From NCBI GenBank assembly GCA_035533075.1, contig DATLUO010000144.1, positions 1-39,623 on the forward strand: a DNA stretch of 39,623 nt, given 5' to 3'. The stretch is from Pirellulales bacterium. GTDB lineage: Bacteria; Planctomycetota; Planctomycetia; Pirellulales; JAICIG01. Positions 24,901 to 32,583 of the stretch are shown here, piece after piece. The number at the start of each line of letters is the position of its first letter. The stretch's first letter is position 1. Below the pieces are notes generated by a model. That model did not search any database. It had not been told where the DNA came from and was given only the letters and a program-made list of their open reading frames with translations. The translations under genes and the position numbers were made by a program.

Positions 24901-25505
24901 TCGTCTGCGACGGCCGGGTCTTGCGGCGGCTGCAATACCAGGCGCGCGGTTCCGTTGGGCAATGGCTCGAGATCGGCGAGAGCTATGCGGCGGAAGGGAT
25001 GCTGACCGGCCGGCCGCTCGTCTACGGCGAGCACATTTTTATCGCCGGCGTTTCGGGCACGGTAGAAGTACACGATGCCTACGACCCGGCGCACGTGGTC
25101 CACCGCTGGTCGCTGGCCGGAAGGCCGACGAGCGAGTTGTTCGTTCGAGCGGGACGCGTGCTCGTGGTCATCGACCAGAGCGTGATCGTCTCGCTGACGG
25201 CGGCGGCCGACGAATTGGCTGACGGGCCGAACTGGGCGAGCGAGCGTCGTCCGGGCGCGATCTGCGGTCAGCCGCCAGCCCACGGTGACACGTTGATCGT
25301 CACCGACGCCAGCGGCACGATTTGTGGATTGAACATGGACGACGGCAAAACCGTCTGGCAAACCCGACTCGCCGAAGGCCAGGCCCCGGCCGCGGCCGCC
25401 GTGGCGTCGGCCGAGGGGTTCTTGCTCGTACCGCTGGTCGACGGCACGCTGGCCGTGGTGCCGCTACCGTCACCCGGTACACAACTGACGGAGGCGGCGG
25501 AATGA
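21912..25505 (+). CDS. Zinc ribbon, transmembrane, TPR and PQQ-type beta-propeller protein
   Basis: An 1197-residue protein from the ATG at 21912. A cytoplasmic zinc ribbon (Cys15, Cys18, Cys35, Cys40) is followed by an Ala/Pro-rich linker, a membrane segment at about 164-186 (AVRLAVIGAAALGVLASYVG), TPR-like helices to about 410 and then a large repeat region with PQQ/Trp-docking strands such as LYAFDAAGRPRWARRLG, VLALDATTGAERWRFAAPA and ICGLNMDDGKTVWQTRLAEG, the form of quinoprotein-like propellers without visible PQQ ligands. The propeller would lie in the periplasm. Its stop overlaps the next start by 4 bases (ATGA), so translation is coupled. It may be the main periplasmic docking body of the complex; that is inference. 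Confidence 0.87.
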   Translation: MAPRPADSELIDVACPACGEVYHLRPDSVGKYLECFNKLCRRRFKIEPIVAGAEAVEASSLEVLNAAPVEMEQPVESVKATAVNAEAADEVPPVQIPPAKLAASPAAIKAPSLLPAPVSTAVAPNSSSISSRPADVPQAEQPDAAPSAAPPHPRSRRRGPPRWAVRLAVIGAAALGVLASYVGVLQFQEWSKSPEEEWKKAQALYQDHKWDHARAALAKYVERFPQAPQAATVPFFLDMCDAGNEVFSPTGDLTRGMAALDRLFRSHRDSPAYHDYAGDLFQALGRLIERSVERARQLSELAELQRAKKAAGDLDRARQAHELLRTVAEAMKDAWVPERVQKLGESVDETARSVKLNLTRIEIVANFRRVPGFPLEGDLGSVYARIEALLHDEPELADDPRILKEQSLAHRSESARVRYRPLPADDAEAAAVGETAAGQTLAIVWQPSDDGGPAAPADDASAVVVTLAQGVLYAFDAAGRPRWARRLGLDVDCLPVRMPASATSGEVLIVRSSAEQSVLALDATTGAERWRFAAPAAMTAPLTLVTIADQGGGKPLLRGLLPTADGRIHVLEPVLGKRLGYYEVGWPLTVGGAYDPVTRRIYFAADFDRVLAIDPAAIDNGKQAACSSVLFARHASGSLRSGPLVVGPYLVLIEASDLDRTRLRAYLLSESGFADADASPLAEQTVSGWSWFAPQASPDRLMFATDQGELGLFGLNLDNQSEAIYRLIEDTAQPPSTLLSGASGTRTLLAHAENQSLWVQAGRALRRLSLNMLQQRVDTVWTGEETPTHVAEIPLHEPQSRRVDRRLLLYLGTMSGDANRCELAAQEAETGTALWRRQVGLHPACDPLLENGRVTVADRGGRIATFDLDRPPSGKTTLVEPADHETLPAGAGGPLMIEADDGRPRLFARTADSSAVAVRPLDPQAAWQVLQPPAEVLGRPCLLAGALAAVCSDGLLHRIAAGGAAADVNDQPFVWSIAAQPSGTAISVTPAGHETVLVCDGRVLRRLQYQARGSVGQWLEIGESYAAEGMLTGRPLVYGEHIFIAGVSGTVEVHDAYDPAHVVHRWSLAGRPTSELFVRAGRVLVVIDQSVIVSLTAAADELADGPNWASERRPGAICGQPPAHGDTLIVTDASGTICGLNMDDGKTVWQTRLAEGQAPAAAAVASAEGFLLVPLVDGTLAVVPLPSPGTQLTEAAE

Positions 25506-27172
25506 TCTATGCCGCACCACCCTACGTTCGTTGTCAGAACGAAAACCATGCGCCGAGGTCCCGCCTACCACGCGCAGCGCTGATGACCGCAACTTTTCTG
25601 ATCGCGATGCTCATCGCCTTCCGTGCAGCACCACAAACCTCGGACGACGTCGCCCAAAGCGTCTATCCGACGCTGCACTGTGCCTATGCCGAGCTGCCCA
25701 CCACGTGGCTGCCGCACAACGCACGGCTGCCGGTCGAGCGGCAGGCCGCGGAATTGCTCTACAGCCGGCTGGTGCGTCCGGTGGCCGGCGATGCAGGATA
25801 TGAACCGCAATTGGCCGTCGAATTCCCACTCGCGTTGGCCAAAGGGCGGTCGTTCGAGCTGCCGCACGCGCCGCCGGCGAAATGGTCGGACTATTCCGAG
25901 CAACAGCCGCACCTGGTCACCGCGGCCGACGTGGCGTGGACGATTCGACTGCTCGGCCGCGAGGCCATGCCCGGTTTTTCGCCCGCCTGGTCGCAAGCGC
26001 TGGCGGGGGCCGGGCCCGCCGGGGCTGACGACCCGTTCACGCTCTCCATCCGGCTGGCCCGCGATCACTGGGATCCGCTGTCGTTCATGCACTTTGCGAT
26101 CTTGCCCAAGCATCGCTTTCCGCAGGGCGGCACCCAGCAGGAGTGGCAAGCGTTCGACGAACAGCCCCTGGGAAGCGGGCCGTATCGACGGGCAGAGCAC
26201 AACGACCAGATGGTCCGCTTTGTGGCCGGCTCCGACGTTCCCGCCAGGCCCGCCATTCGCGAGATCACCTTTCATGTCTTGTCGCCCGACGAGGCCGTGC
26301 TGCAGCTCTACGAAAAGCGGTTGCAGCTTGTGGCCGATTTGCCTGCCGCCTTGGTCAAGCAAGTCAAAGAGCGCGGCGGGCGTGTGGTCACGCTGCATCC
26401 GCCGAGCGTCTGGTTTTTGGCGCCCAACTTCCGGCATCCGGCGATGCAAAGTCAGGACCTGCGTTTGGCTCTGGCCCACGCCATCGATCGCAAGGCGATC
26501 CTCGACGCGGTCTTCCGCCCATCGGGCGGCGAGAGCGATCACGCCGAGTTGACCGGGCCGTTTCCGCACGACTGCTGGGCCTATGATGCCGACGTGCCCG
26601 CCTTCGACGGGCAGCAGGCAAGTCCGCTGGCCGACGAGGCGAAACGAAAGCTCGGCAACCTTCCGCCGCTGAAGTTGGTATACCGAGCGAGCGAGCCGGG
26701 CGCGGAACAGGCCTGCCGGCAGATGGCGGCCCAGGTGGGCAAAGTGGGCATCGAGTTGGAGTTGACGGGTTTGAGCGCCGCGGAGTTTTTTCCGCGCGTT
26801 CTCGACCTACACGATTTCGACCTGGTTTATTGGCGGCACGATTTCAGCGACCAGACGTTTTGGCTCGGCGGCCTGCTCGACCCCGACCCGCGCAGTCAGG
26901 CCCGCGGAGGGCCCAACTTTCTGGGCTATACGCCCGACGCCTCGGTGAACGAGTTTTTCCGCGACCTCGCTTTGCACAAGCGGTTCGTCGATTTGCAGCG
27001 GACGATGCACAAGTTCCACGCGCACGTGGCGCGGACGGCGATCGTGATTCCGTTGTGGCAGCTCGACACCTATCTGGCGATCGACGATGCGTTGGCCGGC
27101 GTCGAGCTTAGTCCCCTGACGCTCTTCGGCGACGTGGCGAACTGGCGGTTCAAAGGCGGGGAGGGTCAATGA
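25502..27172 (+). CDS. Family 5 extracellular solute-binding protein (SBP_bac_5)
   Basis: A 556-residue protein from the ATG at 25502. A cleavable or uncleaved N-terminal hydrophobic segment (MTATFLIAMLIAFRAAP) lies about residue 29-45. The mature part follows the peptide/nickel-binding fold: AADVAWTIRLL, the GSGPYR turn, LALAHAIDRKAILDAVF and the C-terminal VIPLWQLDTYLAI. Family members deliver oligopeptides, nickel or sugars to ABC permeases; no permease or ATPase gene is in the window. In this operon it overlaps both neighbours by 4 bases, so it seems committed to the ExbBD system rather than to a standard ABC importer. The ligand is unknown. Confidence 0.88.
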   Translation: MIYAAPPYVRCQNENHAPRSRLPRAALMTATFLIAMLIAFRAAPQTSDDVAQSVYPTLHCAYAELPTTWLPHNARLPVERQAAELLYSRLVRPVAGDAGYEPQLAVEFPLALAKGRSFELPHAPPAKWSDYSEQQPHLVTAADVAWTIRLLGREAMPGFSPAWSQALAGAGPAGADDPFTLSIRLARDHWDPLSFMHFAILPKHRFPQGGTQQEWQAFDEQPLGSGPYRRAEHNDQMVRFVAGSDVPARPAIREITFHVLSPDEAVLQLYEKRLQLVADLPAALVKQVKERGGRVVTLHPPSVWFLAPNFRHPAMQSQDLRLALAHAIDRKAILDAVFRPSGGESDHAELTGPFPHDCWAYDADVPAFDGQQASPLADEAKRKLGNLPPLKLVYRASEPGAEQACRQMAAQVGKVGIELELTGLSAAEFFPRVLDLHDFDLVYWRHDFSDQTFWLGGLLDPDPRSQARGGPNFLGYTPDASVNEFFRDLALHKRFVDLQRTMHKFHAHVARTAIVIPLWQLDTYLAIDDALAGVELSPLTLFGDVANWRFKGGEGQ

Positions 27173-29325
27173 TTAACGTGTGGTGCAACATGATGGTCGA
27201 TTATCAAAGCCGGCAATGCGCGTGCTTGCTGGCGTGTTTGATGAGTGTGTCCCTGGCCTCAGTCTCTCTTGCCGCGCAGGTCGACGCTCACGCTCGCGAC
27301 CCCTATCAGATCACGGTCGTGCTCGACTTCGCCGACCACGCGGCCCTGACACCGCTATTGGCCGACACGGTGGAGCGCCAGACAAGCGATCAACTGCGCC
27401 GCTTATTCGGCGACTTGGCCCAGGTGCGCGTCGTCAGACGCCACCCGCTCATCGACCGGCTGGCCCACAGCGATCTCTCCGAGCTTTCGCTCTCTCACGC
27501 AGATTTCCGGTCGGCGGAATTGTTCCACGACGCGGACGATACGATTTTTCTGTTCCGGCTCGACTATGGCGACGGCTTTTATCGCGTCTCCTGGAGGCAG
27601 ATCCTTCGCGACGTCGAGCAAATCGGTCCGCGCGGCACGAGCACGACGCCGGACCGCGCCTGGCTGGGCAAGGCCGTCTGCCTGGCGGTGCGTGACGACT
27701 TCGCCCCGACCGCCCTGCTGACGCCCACCACCGACCTGCACCAGGTCGAACTCGTATTCCGCGGTTCGCAGTCTCGCGGTTGGCGGCTGTTGGGCCGCTG
27801 GCTGACGCCGGGCAGCGTGTTGCAGCCCTTTTGGGTCGTGCTGGAAGGCGACGGCACGTTGGCCCGTGTTCCGGTGCCTTATACCGTGCTGCGCGTCGAA
27901 AACCAGACCAGCTCCTACTGGGCCAATATCGAAACGAACTTGCCCCGGCCTTGGCGGCGCGGCCCGCGCATCGTCGGCTTTCAGGCCGTCAGGCTGCCGA
28001 CCCGCACGGGGCGGTTGAACTTGCGGCTGGTCGATCAGGCGTCGGGAGCTCCGGTGCAAGCGGCCACGGTGTATGCCAACGACCGCGGTTTCGAGGCGAT
28101 CGACGACGCCGACCTGCTCGGCTCGCCCGACCCACGCGGGCAGGTGGCCGCGCCCCGCACGTTCAACCACGTGGCCTACATCCGCATTCGCCAGGGCGCC
28201 GGCTCGGCCATCGACTTTCCGCTGCCGATCACCGCCGACGAGTGCGACCTCGTTTGCCGCTTGCCGGTGGACCGTGCCGCCACGAAAAAAGGCGACTTCG
28301 AGCGAGAGCTGGGCTATCTGGTCGCCGACGTGCGGGCATTGCAAGCACTGCTGGCCGAAAAGATCCGCCAGATCAACCTGACCAACGCCGACAAGCGATA
28401 TGAAGCGGCGCTACGCATCGGCCAGGCGCTGCTGTCGTCGCTCGACAAGCAGCTTGCCGGGCTTAAACGCAACGTCGGCATTATCCATCAAGAGGCGAAG
28501 GAGTTGGGCCAAGACAAAAACCCACGATTGAGCTGGCTGGCCCAGCAGCTTGGCGAAATCGAGCGGCAGCATGCCGGCCTGCAAACGCTGACGGCCAATC
28601 TTGCCCGGACCATCGAAAAAAACGACGCCCAGGGCCGTGCCAACGTGTTGATCGAGCTGGGCAACCAATCGCTGCGCGAGGGAAACATCGACGACACTCT
28701 CGATAAATACACGCTCGCGCTCGGCGAACAGCCCGACCAACCGCAGCTTGCGCAGCGAACCGCACAGCTCAAGAAGCAGTGGGAAGTGCAAAGCCCCGAT
28801 CACGGCGCCGGCCGGCGGTTCTTTTACAAGCTGTGGCCGGCAGTCGACCTGCCGTCGCTGGAGGCCAGGCTGCCCGAAGCCGAGCAGGCCTTCGACCGGC
28901 TGGAGAAAGCCCAGGACCATTTGGCGGCGCTCAAAGTGTTGAAGGTCAACGAAAAGCACTTGGGCGCGCTCGACCAGTTGGTCGAGCAGCTTGCCGGAAA
29001 AAGCGGCGAGCAAGACCAGGCCGAGCACGAAAAGTACGTGGGGGTGCTGGAGCGATTGGCAAAGCTGCAGCAGCGCGTGGCGTCGTTTTGCGATGCCGAC
29101 ATGCCGCAGGCTCTGGCGGTCGCGTCGGAGCCGGCGGCGAACAACAAACCGCCGATCGCTGAACCGCCGGCGTCGCCGCAGAACGCGGTCCAACCGGAGA
29201 AGCCGACGCGGTCGGCTCCCAAGGCCGCGCCCGCCAAAACACCGCCGAAATCGAAACCAAAACCTGCCGGTCCGCTCGACGAGGAGGAGCCTCCGCTGAG
29301 CCAGGCGGGCGGGAGCCGCGCTTGA
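27169..29325 (+). CDS. Secreted coiled-coil/TPR protein, last gene of the envelope operon
   Basis: A 718-residue protein with a signal peptide ending near residue 36 (LASVSLAAQ). Residues 40-370 are beta-rich with a carboxypeptidase-regulatory-like segment (RLVDQASGAPVQAATVYAND). Residues 375-490 and 570-640 are coiled coils, with a TPR-like pair between (ELGNQSLREGNIDDTLDKYT). The tail is Pro/Lys-rich (KAAPAKTPPKSKPKPAGPL). No catalytic motif is recognised. It starts 4 bases inside the preceding gene. The convergent MFS gene ends only 17 bases away, so the operon ends here. Confidence 0.82.
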   Translation: MINVWCNMMVDYQSRQCACLLACLMSVSLASVSLAAQVDAHARDPYQITVVLDFADHAALTPLLADTVERQTSDQLRRLFGDLAQVRVVRRHPLIDRLAHSDLSELSLSHADFRSAELFHDADDTIFLFRLDYGDGFYRVSWRQILRDVEQIGPRGTSTTPDRAWLGKAVCLAVRDDFAPTALLTPTTDLHQVELVFRGSQSRGWRLLGRWLTPGSVLQPFWVVLEGDGTLARVPVPYTVLRVENQTSSYWANIETNLPRPWRRGPRIVGFQAVRLPTRTGRLNLRLVDQASGAPVQAATVYANDRGFEAIDDADLLGSPDPRGQVAAPRTFNHVAYIRIRQGAGSAIDFPLPITADECDLVCRLPVDRAATKKGDFERELGYLVADVRALQALLAEKIRQINLTNADKRYEAALRIGQALLSSLDKQLAGLKRNVGIIHQEAKELGQDKNPRLSWLAQQLGEIERQHAGLQTLTANLARTIEKNDAQGRANVLIELGNQSLREGNIDDTLDKYTLALGEQPDQPQLAQRTAQLKKQWEVQSPDHGAGRRFFYKLWPAVDLPSLEARLPEAEQAFDRLEKAQDHLAALKVLKVNEKHLGALDQLVEQLAGKSGEQDQAEHEKYVGVLERLAKLQQRVASFCDADMPQALAVASEPAANNKPPIAEPPASPQNAVQPEKPTRSAPKAAPAKTPPKSKPKPAGPLDEEEPPLSQAGGSRA

Positions 29326-29342
29326 AGGAGCCGGCCTACTGA

Positions 29343-30707
29343 TCACGACCGTGCTTCATCCGGCGGTTCGGGCAGGAGGCAAGCGAAGGCCGCGGCGGGT
29401 AGGAACAAGAAGCCGGCATAGAACAGCGCGAGGCGATAATCGCCGACCCCGTCGGAGAACAGGCCAAAAAAGACGGTGCCGATGCCTGCCACGATGCGGC
29501 CGAAGTTGTAGCAGAACCCCGCGCCCGTCGTGCGCAACAACGTGGGAAACAGCGGCGGCAGATACATCGTGAACAGGGCAAACGCCCCCTGGCACAGCCC
29601 GATCGCCGCGAACCCGGGCCAGAGAGCGTGGTGATCGCGCGGCACATAGTACGTGGCGAACATCGCCAGAAAGTAAGCCAAAAACAGGCCGGCGATGGCC
29701 AGCCGATATGTCAGCCAGCGTGCGATCAACCCGGCCAAAAAATTGCCCGCAATCGACGACAACATGACCAGCCAGACCGCCTGACTGACGAGTTGGCTCT
29801 TTTCAGATTCCGTCCAGCCGCTGATGTCGGCCATGTTTCGCAGGTGCTGCGGATACCAGAACGTAAACGCCCAATGCGCTGTGAGCGAAAGACCGCAAAC
29901 CACGAGCGTGAGCAGCGTGACGCGGCGCACGCGGCCGCGGAACAGGTCGAGGAAAGGCGGCGCGACGTGCGAAGTTTGCCGCCGTGCCCGTTGCCATTCT
30001 TCCGGCTCGGGCACGGCGCGGCGAATCCACAACACCAAGAGCGCCGGCAGCACGCCGACCAGGAACACCGACCGCTTTGGGTAGGCGGCCAAGAGAAAGT
30101 TGGCCAGGCTGGCCAGCATGATGCCGCAATTGACGCCGGTTTGCAGAACGGCCGCCATCCAGGGCCGCCAACTTCGCGGCCAGGTTTCGGAGAGCAGCGA
30201 CGCGCCGACGGCCCACTCTCCACCCACGCCCAGCGCCGCCAGAAACCGGAAGATCAGCAATTGCCACCAGGTGTGGGCGAAATACGACAGCCCGGTGAAG
30301 ATCGCGTAGGTGAGAATCGTGAGCATCAAGCCGCGACTGCGGCCGATACGGTCGGCAATGCGGCCAAAAAAGCCGCCTCCCAGCGCCCAGCCGATCATGA
30401 ACGCCCCTTGGATCAAAGAGCTGTAGTAGCCGACCTGGCGATCTTTCAGGTCCGATATATCGAGCAGTTCGGCAACGAACGGCGTCGCGACGAGCACATA
30501 GAGGTGCATGTCGAGACCGTCGAAGAGCCACCCCAGCCAGGCGGCGATGCCCGACTTGAGTTGCTGCCCAGACAAATCACGCAAACGTGAAATCTCCGGG
30601 CGGCGTGCGCCGCCGTCGGCCGATGCGGGACACGCTTGTCCAACGCCGGAGTCCGCTGCGGGAAGTTCTTCCGAGAGGGGAGAAGCAGGCGTCGCTTGAG
30701 GATCCAT
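29343..30707 (-). CDS. Major facilitator superfamily transporter (sialate/aromatic acid type)
   Basis: A 454-residue protein from the ATG at 30707 (MDPQATPAS); a longer frame to 31121 overlaps the neighbouring gene and is rejected. After about 45 hydrophilic residues come twelve membrane segments. LGWLFDGLDMHLYVLVATPF and GRIADRIGRSRGL (motif A) with FLAALGVGGEWAVGASLLSE place it in the metabolite:H+ symporter branch that includes sialate and aromatic-acid carriers. It is in the inner membrane; the substrate is not known. It ends next to the convergent operon. Confidence 0.9.
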   Translation of the reverse strand: MDPQATPASPLSEELPAADSGVGQACPASADGGARRPEISRLRDLSGQQLKSGIAAWLGWLFDGLDMHLYVLVATPFVAELLDISDLKDRQVGYYSSLIQGAFMIGWALGGGFFGRIADRIGRSRGLMLTILTYAIFTGLSYFAHTWWQLLIFRFLAALGVGGEWAVGASLLSETWPRSWRPWMAAVLQTGVNCGIMLASLANFLLAAYPKRSVFLVGVLPALLVLWIRRAVPEPEEWQRARRQTSHVAPPFLDLFRGRVRRVTLLTLVVCGLSLTAHWAFTFWYPQHLRNMADISGWTESEKSQLVSQAVWLVMLSSIAGNFLAGLIARWLTYRLAIAGLFLAYFLAMFATYYVPRDHHALWPGFAAIGLCQGAFALFTMYLPPLFPTLLRTTGAGFCYNFGRIVAGIGTVFFGLFSDGVGDYRLALFYAGFLFLPAAAFACLLPEPPDEARS

Positions 30708-30832
30708 GTTCACGAGCAGGGTGTCTTGAGTACCGGAGCAGCATTGGATGGGGGTCGGTTTGGTGCATTCCAAAAATACTGCCCCATTGCACGGTTCGCC
30801 AGAGGTTGGCGATCTCCCGACCGGGCCACCCC

Positions 30833-30896
30833 GCCGGGCCGCGAAACACGGCAGACGCGCTTCTCGACAGTTCAAATCCCGTCGCCCCGACTTCCA
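30833..30896 (+). other. Possible decayed tRNA-Leu-like remnant
   Basis: GCG...GGCAGACGCGC resembles a class II tRNA D-arm, and GTTCAAATC followed about 17 bases on by TTCCA resembles a T-loop and 3' end. The anticodon arm and variable arm are absent and the stems pair poorly, so this is not a working tRNA. It could be chance. Confidence 0.2.
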
Positions 30897-30991
30897 GCCT
30901 GATGGCCGCGGTTGACGACTTGCCGGGGGCGAGTCGGTGAAGGCCAGCTTCGAGGAGCCGCGCCTTGCACGAGCGTCGCCTCGTGCCTGGT

Positions 30992-31717
30992 CTATGTCAG
31001 ACGCAGCCGACGGCTGGCGTCGATATACGTCGCCTCGAGCTCGACCGGAACGCACACATCGCCTCTCAAATAAAGCGGGAGCGTCGGCAGAGGTTGCCCC
31101 AGAAAAAGCTCCGTCGGCCACATATCGACCACGTCGGCCGAATCGCGGCGGACCGGCCGATACCCGACGGCATAGAGCGATTCCTCACGGCCGAAGCGGA
31201 ATCGTGACGCGCAGCGCATCAAGTCAACAATCTCGTTGTGCAGGTTTCCATGGCGGTTGGAAACGACGTCGATAACAATCAGGCTGACGCCTTCATAGAG
31301 GTAATTGGCACACTTCGCTGCAAAGGCCCGCCGCTCTTCGGCGCGGTCTTTGTTGCCCGGGCTGGCGAGCTCGATCGCGCCGACAAGAACCGCGCCGCCT
31401 TCGTTGCGGAACACCCGAACGCGAAACGCCCCTGGAAATACGCAGGGCATCGAGAGCGCCGCTGGGGGAGCGCTCCAGACGCGCATCGGAAGCGTCGCCG
31501 TCGCCAGCCCCCCGCCGGCCCCTTCGCCGGGCGCTTCGAACGTCGCTACGTCGATTTCTACGCGGCCCGTGGCGTGTGTTTCAGGCTCGGCGAAATAGTC
31601 CGGCGGCAAGAGATCCGCGTTTAACGCGTCGGCAATTGCGCTGGCCCAACGCGAGTGAAACGCCTCCCAGTGCCGTTGCGGGTGAAGAGGGGCATGGAAA
31701 TGATCGAGTAACGGCAT
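30992..31717 (-). CDS. DUF4058 family protein
   Basis: A 241-residue protein from the ATG at 31717 (MPLLDHFHAPLHPQRHWEAF), which is the usual start of this family; an upstream in-frame extension to 32044 overlaps the kinase remnant. HSRWASAIADALNADLLPPDYFAEP, the VEIDVAT strand and IELASPGNKD are conserved features of DUF4058, which is frequent in planctomycetes and cyanobacteria. The ELASPxNK pattern recalls restriction-like nuclease folds, but no function is established. It stands alone. Confidence 0.88.
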   Translation of the reverse strand: MPLLDHFHAPLHPQRHWEAFHSRWASAIADALNADLLPPDYFAEPETHATGRVEIDVATFEAPGEGAGGGLATATLPMRVWSAPPAALSMPCVFPGAFRVRVFRNEGGAVLVGAIELASPGNKDRAEERRAFAAKCANYLYEGVSLIVIDVVSNRHGNLHNEIVDLMRCASRFRFGREESLYAVGYRPVRRDSADVVDMWPTELFLGQPLPTLPLYLRGDVCVPVELEATYIDASRRLRLT

Positions 31718-31878
31718 TTCTGAATCACTCTCGAATGAGTTGGATCTCTTCCCCGCGAAGCTTATGTCGCATTCTACACCGCCAGCCCCGGCCGACGCAA
31801 CGCTCACAACGACTCGGCCCATCACGCGCTTGGCCCCAGGGCGGTGGGCGGCCGGAGGCAACGGTCGATCACTACCCT

Positions 31879-32528
31879 GCGAAGAACGCCAGCGCTTGCC
31901 CGTCGATTTCCGACCCGCATTCGTCCGCTCATGGCCGGTTCCTGCCGGGAACCAAAATCGCCGGCCGCTACCCAATCGTGTCCCTCGCCGGCCGGGGCGG
32001 CATGGGTGAGGTCTATCGCGCCGATTGCCTTGAAGCTCGGTCATCCGGTGGCGCTCAAATTTCTGCCGCGCGGCGTCGCCGAGAGTTCCCAGACGCTTTC
32101 AGTTATTTGTGAGCGAGGTGCGCTTGAGCCGGCAGCTCGCGCATCCCAATGTTTGCCGGGTCTATGACATCGACGAGATGGAGGGCCAGCACTTTCTGTC
32201 GATGGAGTTTATCGACGGCGAGGACCTAAAGGGTTTGCTGCGCCGCATCGGGCGTTTGCCCAGGGACAAGGGCCTCGAGATCGCCCAGCAGCTTTGCGCG
32301 GGTCTGGCGGCGGCCCACGAGAAGGGGGTGTTGCACCGAGATCTGAAGCCCGCCAACGTCATGATCGATGGCCGGGGTCAGGCGCGCATCACCGACTTCG
32401 GCCTGGCACGCCTGGAGGACAGCGCCAAAGGCGCCGGCGAGATTGCCGGCACGCCGGCCTACATGGCGCCCGAACGATTGGCGCGCGGCGAGACGACGAT
32501 TCAGAGCGTTTTCGCATGCCGCGCGTGA
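31879..32528 (+). pseudogene. Serine/threonine protein kinase, frameshifted and truncated
   Basis: The pieces of a planctomycete-type Ser/Thr kinase occur in three frames: AGRYPIVSLAGRGGMGEVYRAD (glycine loop), then LKLGHPVALKFLP (catalytic Lys) in the next frame from about 32026, then FQLFVSEVRLSRQLAHPNVC from about 32088 in the third. The last frame holds HRDLKPANV, DFGLA and GTPAYMAPE. Each shift fits a single inserted base. The frame then ends at 32528 after MAPERLARGETTIQS with unrelated residues, so subdomains after the APE motif and all C-terminal domains are missing. Two shifts could be sequencing errors but the truncation could not. The N-terminal Met is not identifiable. Confidence 0.85.
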
Positions 32529-32583
32529 TTCAGGGATCAATACCGGGCATAACACCGAGGTAAGGCACAACCTTGAGATGGGA

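Noticed and set aside
23325-25361. A 678-codon minus-strand open frame
   Set aside because: Antisense to the PQQ-type propeller gene, basic and motif-free.
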